Shown one piece after another: positions 58,218-64,000 of a stretch of 64,000 bases of DNA (positions are counted from its first letter, which is position 1; every line of letters begins with the position of its first letter). The translations under genes were made by a program, and so were the position numbers. This DNA comes from Streptomonospora nanhaiensis. Its GTDB lineage: Bacteria > Actinomycetota > Actinomycetes > Streptosporangiales > Streptosporangiaceae. The notes below the pieces were generated by a model. That model searched no databases. It was not told the DNA's origin and was given only the letters and a program-made list of their open reading frames with translations. The DNA lies in NCBI RefSeq assembly GCF_026642255.1, contig NZ_CP113264.1, forward strand, positions 2,666,001 through 2,730,000, in the 5' to 3' direction.

Positions 58218-59426
58218 CTACTTGGACGACTGTTGTACCGCAGTGGCGGCCGAGGCGACAGCCTCGTCGCGCTCCGCCTCCGCCCGCTCGGCCCGCTCCA
58301 CCGCCCTGTCGCGGGCCTCCTCCGCCAGGGAGAGGCGGGCAGCGGCGGCCTCCCTGGACTCCGCGAGGGTCAGTTCGGCGTTGCGGCGCTGGGAGTCGAG
58401 TTCCGCGGCCAGGCGCTCGCGGTCGGCCGTGAGCCGGTCGAGTTCGGCCGCCAGGCGCTCGCGCTCGGCCGCCGCGGCCGCGCGGTCGGACTCCAGCCGC
58501 TCCTGGGCGCGGGCCAGCTCGGCGCCGAACCGCTCCCGCTCGGCGGACAGCTCCTCGGCCGACCGGTGCGCCTGCGCCTCGGCGCGCTCCGCGCGGGCCA
58601 GGGCGCTCTCCGCCGCCAGGACCGCCTCGTCCCGGCGGCGCGCGTGCTCCGCGGTCTCGGCGCGCAGCCCCTCCGCCTCGGCCCTGGCGTGCTGCACCCG
58701 CCGCGCGGCGTCGGCGCGCTCGCGGTCGAGCTCCTCCGCCGCCCGGGCGGTGATCCCGGCGATCCGGCGCTCGGCCGAGGCCAGCCCGGCGTTGGCCTCC
58801 GCGGTGGCGGCGTCGCGCTCGACGGCGGCGGCGCGTGCCGCGGCCTCGTGCCGGTCGCGCTCCTCCAGGGCGGCGTCCCGGGCGGACAGGGCCTCGTCGG
58901 CCATCCGCTCGGCCTCCTGGGCGGCGGCCACGGCGGCGGCGGCCGCGTCCTCCGCGACCCGGCGCGCGGTCTCGGCCTCACGCCGGCGGTTCTCCGCCTC
59001 CAGCCGGGCCCCGTCGGCCTCCGCGGCGTGCCGCGCGCCCGCGAGGCGGGCCGCCTCCACCTGGGCCTCGGCGGCGGCCGGATCGGTCATGGTGGAGAAG
59101 GCCTCGGTCGCGGCCCGAAGGGTGGCGGTGAGCTGCTCGCTCTGCACGGCGAACCGGGTGAGGAGGTCGTCCGCGCGCAGGCGCGCGGCGGTGACGGGCT
59201 CTGCGCCCGGCGCCGGGGAGGCTCCGGGCGCCGGCTCCTGGGCGGCCCGCGCCGCCTCCTCCTGGCGCTCGGCCTCCTGGGCCTGGCGCTGGCGTTCCTT
59301 CCAGGCGCGCCACCGGGTGTGCTCCGGCAGTCCGCAGTACTGGGAAGGACGTCCGGGGGAGGACGCGCGGGGCACCGGCCGGTCGCAGCCGGGGAAGTTG
59401 CAGGTGTTGGAGTCGGAGGTGGCCAC
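58218..59426 (-). CDS. long coiled-coil protein with N-terminal Cys/His cluster
   Basis: 402 residues. The first 35 contain CNFPGCDRPVP and QYCGLPEHTRWRAW, a Cys-x4-Cys-x15-Cys-x4-His pattern fit to bind zinc. Residues about 85-400 are an almost uninterrupted Ala/Glu/Arg coiled coil (for example AERERLAAELDRLTADRERL), resembling KfrA-like or SMC-like filaments. No membrane segment. GTG 59426 starts just before the Cys cluster. Similar proteins occur in actinobacteria without known role; DNA or cell-envelope scaffolding is only a guess. Next to FUSC on the same strand (32 bases), so perhaps cotranscribed. Confidence 0.75.
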   Translation of the reverse strand: MATSDSNTCNFPGCDRPVPRASSPGRPSQYCGLPEHTRWRAWKERQRQAQEAERQEEAARAAQEPAPGASPAPGAEPVTAARLRADDLLTRFAVQSEQLTATLRAATEAFSTMTDPAAAEAQVEAARLAGARHAAEADGARLEAENRRREAETARRVAEDAAAAAVAAAQEAERMADEALSARDAALEERDRHEAAARAAAVERDAATAEANAGLASAERRIAGITARAAEELDRERADAARRVQHARAEAEGLRAETAEHARRRDEAVLAAESALARAERAEAQAHRSAEELSAERERFGAELARAQERLESDRAAAAAERERLAAELDRLTADRERLAAELDSQRRNAELTLAESREAAAARLSLAEEARDRAVERAERAEAERDEAVASAATAVQQSSK

Positions 59427-59753
59427 GGGGTGAGCGTAGCGGTTCGCCGCCGCCCGCCGCCGGGGTGTGTCGCCCTCCCGCGACGTGAGGGGTTCGGGCC
59501 CGCGGGGCGGCCCCGTGCCCGCGGCCCCGCCCCTGCCGGGCAAGCTTCCCGCGGGGGCGTGGGGCGGCGCGTCGGCGTCATCGGTCCCGAGGAGCCGGAC
59601 GGGACCGCGCTGCCCGGGGTGAAAGGCGCCGCGCCCCGCACCGGACAGGATCGGTGCGGGGCGCGGCGGGGGCGCCTGCCGGGGCGCCGTCCGGGCCCGC
59701 GCCTCGGGGGCGGGCCCGGACGCGTCCGCGGTGGGCGTCGGGGGAGAGGGGGC

Positions 59754-60311
59754 TCAGTCGTGGGCGCCGAAGCCGTCCACGCGGCAGACCATGGTCGTCA
59801 CGAAGGGGCGGAAGCCCTCCCGCTCCAGGAAGCTGATGTCCTCGGACGCGGTGGCCAGCGCGGAGAACTCGATGTCGCGGATGCCCATGGAGGCGAGCTG
59901 GCGGCGCACCTCCTCCAGCAGCTTCGACCCGACCCCGCTGGAGTCGTACTCCGGGTCGATCGCGAACGTCTGCACGACCGCGACCCGCGTCCCGCGGTCC
60001 CAGCTGCCCTGCGCGCTCTCGCGGATGGTGACCATCGCGTACCCCGCCAGGTCCTCGCCGCTCTCGGCGAGGATCGCCATGGTGTCGGGGTCCGACAGCC
60101 AGGCCAGGTACTGGGCGCGGCGGCGGCGCCAGGACTCGTCCAGGCTCGTGGCGCTGATGATGTCCGACAGGTGCGAGGCGCTCAGGGTGTGCTGCTGGTG
60201 GAGGGCGCCCCACAGGTCCGCGAGCTCCTCCACCTCGTGCGCGCCCAGGTAGCGGAAGCTGAGGAGACCGACGTCGGTCGTACGAGGTTTGGTCATCAGC
60301 GAAGTTTGCAT
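59754..60311 (-). CDS. GNAT-family N-acetyltransferase
   Basis: 185 residues from ATG 60311, preceded by GTGAGAAG; ATG 60296 is possible. GNAT features: LAGYAMVTIRESAQGSWDRG, VAVVQTFAIDPEYDSSGVGS (acetyl-CoA loop, about residue 124), KLLEEVRRQLASMGIRDIEF and FLEREGFRPFVTTMVCRV. Substrate unknown. Divergent from the LysR gene at 60614, which may regulate it. Confidence 0.85.
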   Translation of the reverse strand: MQTSLMTKPRTTDVGLLSFRYLGAHEVEELADLWGALHQQHTLSASHLSDIISATSLDESWRRRRAQYLAWLSDPDTMAILAESGEDLAGYAMVTIRESAQGSWDRGTRVAVVQTFAIDPEYDSSGVGSKLLEEVRRQLASMGIRDIEFSALATASEDISFLEREGFRPFVTTMVCRVDGFGAHD

Positions 60312-60613
60312 GTTCTTCTCACCCGTTCCCACCAGCATTGGGTGCTGATCCCCCGGGGTCCCCAGAGCGGGGACCCGTGGTTGAGCTGTGTTCCGACTGT
60401 ACGTGTCGGTGTCGACCCGAACGGGCGTGACACGAAAAAAAGAGATGCACGAGATCGCAGTAGAAGAATTAGTTCGATTCTTTCCTTGGTAAATCCAGGG
60501 TTCGCCCGGTGTTGGGCCACGCTTCGGCAGTGTGCACGGAATCACCTTCCGAGCTGGGGCAACAGGACGGAAACCACACGGAAACCTGTTCGTACTGTCA
60601 TAAGTTGGAGCGC
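60312..60613. other. AT-rich divergent promoter region of GNAT and LysR genes
   Basis: 302 bases. 60430-60495 is the most AT-rich part of this end of the window and carries a 6-7-6 inverted repeat. No gene is recognisable. Confidence 0.5.
60464..60482. promoter_or_regulatory. LysR-type inverted repeat
   Basis: AAGAAT-TAGTTCG-ATTCTT, perfect 6-bp arms with a 7-base spacer, in the divergent region. It has the size and dyad form of LysR operators (T-N11-A). Confidence 0.45.
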
Positions 60614-61543
60614 ATGATCGACGTTCGGCGGTTGCAGCTCCTCCAGGCACTCGAACACCACCGCACGGTGGCGGCGACGGCGGAGGCGCTCAACGTCACC
60701 CCGTCGGCGGTCTCCCAGCAGCTCGCCGTCCTGGCCAAGGAGGCCGGGGTCCCCCTCGTCGAACGCCAGGGCCGCCGCTTCCTGCTCACCGGCGCCGCGC
60801 GGGTGCTGCTCCGGCGCGCGCACGTCATCTTCGCGGAGATGGAGCGGGCCACCGCCGACCTCGCCGAGTACGCGCAGGGCGACCGCGGCGTCATCCGCGT
60901 CGGCTCCTTCTCCACGGGGATCAGCGACCTCGTGGCCCCGGCCCTCGCGCGCCTGCGCACCAGCCACCCGGAGTGGTCCTTCGAGGTCGTCCAGGCCGAG
61001 CCCGAGGAGAGCGCCGAGATGGTGCGCTCCGGGCGACTGGACGTGGCCCTGACCATGTCCACCCGGCACCTGCCCGCCTCGGGCGACCCCGACTTCCGGG
61101 TCGACCCCGTCATGGTGGAACTGCTCGACGCGATCCTGCCGTACCAGCATCCGCTGGCCGCCCGCACCAGCCTCCACCTGGCCGAGGACCTGTCCGACCA
61201 GGACTGGATCATGTCCGCGCCCGGCACGGCCTGGCACGAGTGCGTGTCCGGCGCGGCCAACCAGGCGGGCTTCCAGCCGCGCGTGGTGCACACCGTCGAC
61301 GACTTCAGCGCCGTCTTCTCCCTGGTGCAGGCCGGCCTGGGCATCGCCCTGATGCCGCGGCTGGCCTGGACGGGGCTGCACGCGCCGCAGATCGTCGTGC
61401 GGGGCGTGCGCGAGACGGCGCGCCGGCACATCGTCGCCCTGTCCCGGGCCGGCTCGTCCCCCGAGCCCCTGCTCACCGCCGTCCGGGAGGCCGCCAGCAA
61501 GGTCCCGGTGCCGTCCGTGGGACCCTTCGCCATCGCGGGCTGA
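60614..61543 (+). CDS. LysR-family transcriptional regulator
   Basis: 309 residues from ATG 60614 (GGAG upstream). N-terminal HTH: MIDVRRLQLLQALEHHRTVA, then AEALNVTPSAVSQQLAVLAK (residues about 25-45). The C-terminal ligand domain contains VIRVGSFSTGISDLVAPALA (about 97), a typical periplasmic-binding fold, and VHTVDDFSAVFSLVQAGLGI (about 226). Divergent from the GNAT gene; the shared region holds a dyad. Effector unknown. Confidence 0.9.
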   Translation: MIDVRRLQLLQALEHHRTVAATAEALNVTPSAVSQQLAVLAKEAGVPLVERQGRRFLLTGAARVLLRRAHVIFAEMERATADLAEYAQGDRGVIRVGSFSTGISDLVAPALARLRTSHPEWSFEVVQAEPEESAEMVRSGRLDVALTMSTRHLPASGDPDFRVDPVMVELLDAILPYQHPLAARTSLHLAEDLSDQDWIMSAPGTAWHECVSGAANQAGFQPRVVHTVDDFSAVFSLVQAGLGIALMPRLAWTGLHAPQIVVRGVRETARRHIVALSRAGSSPEPLLTAVREAASKVPVPSVGPFAIAG

Positions 61544-61570
61544 CCGGGGCGCCCGGGGCAGCGCCCGGGC

Positions 61571-62491
61571 TCAGGCGGGCAGCGGCGGGACGTCGTCCAG
61601 GACCTCCCCGGCCGCCTCGTGCAGGTACCGCGCCACCAGCTGGATCGGCCGCCACGCCCACCCGCCGGTGCGGCCGGCCAGGAAGACCTCCCTGACCCCG
61701 CCCAGCTCTCCCAGGGGCGCGTGCGCCACGCCGCGGCGGGTCACCGCAGCCAGGCGCGGGACCACGCCGATGCCCAGCCCTGCCGCGACCAGCTCCTCGA
61801 ACAGATCCAGTGTGTCGACGCGGTGCGCGATGCGCGGCGTGAAGCCGGCGTCGGCGCACATCCGCTGCACCAGCGCCTCCTCGTCCCCCCGGTAGGGGCT
61901 GGCGATCCATGACGCCCCGGACAGTTCCCGCAGCCGCCGCCGGGTCAGGGTCCGGCTGTCCGCGCCCTCGGACGGCTGGGACAGGAGCAGCTCCTCGCCG
62001 CCGATCGGGCGCACCGTCAGGGTTCCCGGGAAATCCCGGGGGAGAAGGCTGTACTGGTACACGACCCCCAGGTCCGCGCCCCCGGTCTGGAGGAGGGTGA
62101 GCGCCTGCTCCGACTCGTGCTCGGTCAGCTGGACCTCGATGCCCGGGTGGTCCTGCCGCAGGCGCCGCAGGGCGGGAAGCACCACGGGCGCGGCGCTCGT
62201 GTACATCACCAGGTCGACGCGGCCGACGGGTTCGCCCTCGCCCTCGAACTCGGCCCGGGCCGCCTCCACCCGCGCCAGGATGTCCACCGCGTGCTCCGCG
62301 AGCCGCCGCCCCGCCGGCGTGAGGCGCACGCGGCGGCCGTCGGGCGCCAGGAGGGGGACGCCGGCCTCCTTCTCCAGGACGGCGAAGTGTTTGGAGACCG
62401 CCGACGTGCTCATGCCTGTGACCTCGGACACTGCGGCCATCGTGCCCAGGCGCTCCAGTTCCACGAGCAGACCCAACCGGGTGAAATCCAT
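61571..62491 (-). CDS. LysR-family transcriptional regulator
   Basis: 306 residues. HTH: MDFTRLGLLVELERLGTMAA, VSEVTGMSTSAVSKHFAVLE. Ligand domain: VDLVMYTSAAPVVLPALRRL (about 92), GGADLGVVYQYSLLPRDFPG, and VAAGLGIGVVPRLAAV (about 237). Divergent from an EamA exporter with only about 70 bases between starts, the classical LysR-target arrangement. In that gap CGGTCC occurs twice, 17 bases apart. Confidence 0.9.
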   Translation of the reverse strand: MDFTRLGLLVELERLGTMAAVSEVTGMSTSAVSKHFAVLEKEAGVPLLAPDGRRVRLTPAGRRLAEHAVDILARVEAARAEFEGEGEPVGRVDLVMYTSAAPVVLPALRRLRQDHPGIEVQLTEHESEQALTLLQTGGADLGVVYQYSLLPRDFPGTLTVRPIGGEELLLSQPSEGADSRTLTRRRLRELSGASWIASPYRGDEEALVQRMCADAGFTPRIAHRVDTLDLFEELVAAGLGIGVVPRLAAVTRRGVAHAPLGELGGVREVFLAGRTGGWAWRPIQLVARYLHEAAGEVLDDVPPLPA

Positions 62492-62562
62492 CCACCGAAA
62501 CTACACGGTCCATCAACCATCGGTCCGTGGACAGAAACGAACCTCTCGGATCCAATGGTCGG

Positions 62563-63624
62563 GTGATCCCCTCATTCGTGTCCTCGCTGCGCCGTGCCCG
62601 CTTCCAGGTCCCGGCGCCGGTCATGCTGCTCATCGGCATGTTCACCCTGCACACCGGCAGCGCCCTGGCCGTCACCGCGTTCGCGCACGCCAGTCCCGCC
62701 ACCGTCACCTGGCTCAGGCTGACGTGGGCGGCGGTCCTGCTGCTGGCTCTCGGCGGTCGCTCCCTGTGGCGCGCCGTGCGCGCGGCGACGCCGCGCGAAC
62801 TGGGGGCCGTGGTGATCCTGGGCACGGCGAGCGCGGGGATGATGCTGTTCTACTCCGAGGCGACGGCGCGGATCGAGCTCGGCGCCGCCACCTCGATCGA
62901 GTTCCTGGGCACCCTCGTCGTGGCCGTGGCCGCCATGCGCCGCCGGCGCGAACTCGTGTGGATCGCCGCGGCCGTGCTCGGCGTGCTCTGCCTCACCCGG
63001 CCCTGGCGGGGGGACCTCGACCTGGCCGGGGTCGGCTTCGCCCTGGCGGGGGCGGTCTGCGTGGTCGCCTACATCGTGCTGACCCAGAGGGTGGGCGCCG
63101 GCTTCGGGGCCGTCCACGGCCTGGCGCTGGCCATGACGGTGGGATCGCTGGTCAGCGCACCCTTCGGGGCGCCTGCCGTCTTCGCCGCCCCGGACGTGGA
63201 CCTGATCCTGTTCACGCTGGTGATCGCGCTGCTCTTCCCGATGGTGCCGTTCCTGCTGGAGATGGTCGCGCTCCAGCGGATGGGCCGGACCGCCTACAGC
63301 ACCTTCTCCAGCCTGGAGCCCGCGGTCAGCCTGGTGATGGGCCTGGTCGTCATCGGCCAGGCGCCCGTGGCCGTGCAGGTCGTGGGCATGGCGCTGGTGG
63401 TGGTCGCCGGGGTGGGGGCGGCCCGGGGTGACCGGAGCGACCGGCCCGCGGCGCCCGGCCCGGAGGCCGTGCGCCGGAGCCGGGCGGGGGAGGGCGTCCC
63501 CGGATCGTCGGCGGGGCCTCCCGCCGAGGGCCGGGACGTGCCCGTGCTCCCGGCCGGTCGCGGGACCCCGGAGGCGGAGCAGGCGGAGGCACCCGGGTCC
63601 CGAGAGTCCGACCGGGCCGCCTGA
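62563..63624 (+). CDS. EamA-family (DMT superfamily) exporter
   Basis: 353 residues with about ten hydrophobic helices (two EamA repeats): PAPVMLLIGMFTLHTGSALA, ASPATVTWLRLTWAAVLLLA, GASTSIEFLGTLVVAVAAMR-like AATSIEFLGTLVVAVAAMR, VGFALAGAVCVVAYIVLTQR and YSTFSSLEPAVSLVMGLVVI. It should export amino acids or metabolites (RhtA-like). A low-complexity Pro/Gly/Glu tail of about 70 residues follows the last helix. GTG 62563 and GTG 62527 are both possible starts; neither has a ribosome site, so leaderless translation is likely. Probably controlled by the divergent LysR. Confidence 0.88.
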   Translation: MIPSFVSSLRRARFQVPAPVMLLIGMFTLHTGSALAVTAFAHASPATVTWLRLTWAAVLLLALGGRSLWRAVRAATPRELGAVVILGTASAGMMLFYSEATARIELGAATSIEFLGTLVVAVAAMRRRRELVWIAAAVLGVLCLTRPWRGDLDLAGVGFALAGAVCVVAYIVLTQRVGAGFGAVHGLALAMTVGSLVSAPFGAPAVFAAPDVDLILFTLVIALLFPMVPFLLEMVALQRMGRTAYSTFSSLEPAVSLVMGLVVIGQAPVAVQVVGMALVVVAGVGAARGDRSDRPAAPGPEAVRRSRAGEGVPGSSAGPPAEGRDVPVLPAGRGTPEAEQAEAPGSRESDRAA

Positions 63625-63684
63625 ACCCCGGGAACGCCGGAGGGCCACCGCCCGTCCGGGCGGCGGCCCCTGGGCCTGCCGTGC

Positions 63685-63966
63685 TCACCGATGGCCGCCG
63701 GTCCGCTCCTCTCGGAGTGCGAAGACGTCTCCGGCGCGGAAGAACCGCACACCGCGCGGGTTCCTCGCGCAGACGAGGTGTCCGCGGTCCGACCAGCGCC
63801 TGACCGTGGAGACCCCGACCCCCAGGGCCAGGGCGGCCTCCCCGGTGAACAGGTAGAAGTCGGGCCCGGTGGCGAGGATCTCCTCCAGGTCGTACCGGTG
63901 GTTCACCGCCGGCTGCGGGGTAGCGAACGCCGTGGCTTCCTTGGTCGACTTGCGTGCTGGTTCCAT
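63685..63966 (-). CDS. small MerR/excisionase-type HTH protein
   Basis: 93 residues from ATG 63966 with GGAGG upstream. The HTH reads FTGEAALALGVGVSTVRRWS then DRGHLVCARNPRGVRFFRAG (residues about 46-85), the winged-helix pattern of BldC and excisionases, with a 40-residue N-terminal extension. Possibly a developmental or mobile-element regulator; no integrase is visible before the window ends. Target unknown. Confidence 0.8.
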   Translation of the reverse strand: MEPARKSTKEATAFATPQPAVNHRYDLEEILATGPDFYLFTGEAALALGVGVSTVRRWSDRGHLVCARNPRGVRFFRAGDVFALREERTGGHR

Positions 63967-64000
63967 GCCTCCAAAGTGGCCTCTGCCGGTCAAGTTGCTC

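Overview
The window is GC-rich DNA whose genes carry strong third-position GC bias. It encodes a 469-residue HrdB-type sigma factor, classical menaquinone genes, a Spo0M-like protein and a DUF3040 protein. Several starts look leaderless (TANNNT, then 6-7 nt, then ATG). This points to a mycelial actinomycete. Nocardiopsis or a related Streptosporangiales genus is my inference; no rRNA or other phylogenetic marker is present to prove it. I saw no tRNA, rRNA, CRISPR array or intact insertion sequence.

Layout. 0-9 kb: a 5' piece of queC cut by the window edge, a 1-kb gene-free stretch with a FadR-type palindrome, a GntR/FCD regulator, a NaChBac-like ion channel, pgi, and an ABC-F ATPase whose leader looks like a ribosome-mediated attenuator (3-codon upstream ORF MLN, then a 13-bp long-range inverted repeat); then a nucleotidyltransferase. 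9-18 kb: an Opp-type peptide importer split in two (OppC-like permease and lipoprotein on one side, OppB-like permease and fused OppDF ATPase on the other). Between the halves are about 3 kb with an HNH protein, small membrane proteins, a lower-GC secreted protein behind three tandem palindromes, and a possible gene remnant. 18-22.5 kb: Spo0M, TetR and YtrA-like GntR regulators, small proteins and the principal sigma factor. 23-28 kb: menE facing menBCD, with menF apart at 42-43.5 kb. 28.6-33.2 kb: a PCD/VOC-type protein, then a CdaR-type regulator, glycerate kinase and GntP permease, apparently one glycerate/sugar-acid unit. 33.7-35.7 kb: a Tat-exported PhoX phosphatase behind a PHO box.

35.9-41.4 kb is a zinc locus. 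aztA and aztB diverge from a perfect 7-1-7 Zur-type palindrome; the aztB side continues into two different AztD-like lipoproteins and an AztC-like binding protein; the aztA side is followed by a His-rich protein made of two 42-residue repeats. 41.6-49.3 kb: a GNAT enzyme, menF, a glycosidase-like lipoprotein, a molybdate uptake operon led by a MerR-HTH/Mop protein (mop-modA-modB-modC, all overlapping), and DUF3040. 49.5-64 kb: a class B PBP with a 400-residue repetitive cytoplasmic tail, FprA ferredoxin reductase behind an IdeR/DtxR-like iron box, a PlsC-type acyltransferase, a cyclase-family protein lacking usual metal ligands, a FUSC transporter, a coiled-coil protein with a Cys/His cluster, a GNAT, two LysR regulators (the second divergent from an EamA exporter), and a small HTH protein.

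Metal and nutrient sensing recurs through the window (Zur, PhoP, IdeR-like and molybdate control). The observations most worth following are the ABC-F leader, the insert in the peptide transporter with its palindrome array, and the enlarged zinc-chaperone locus.
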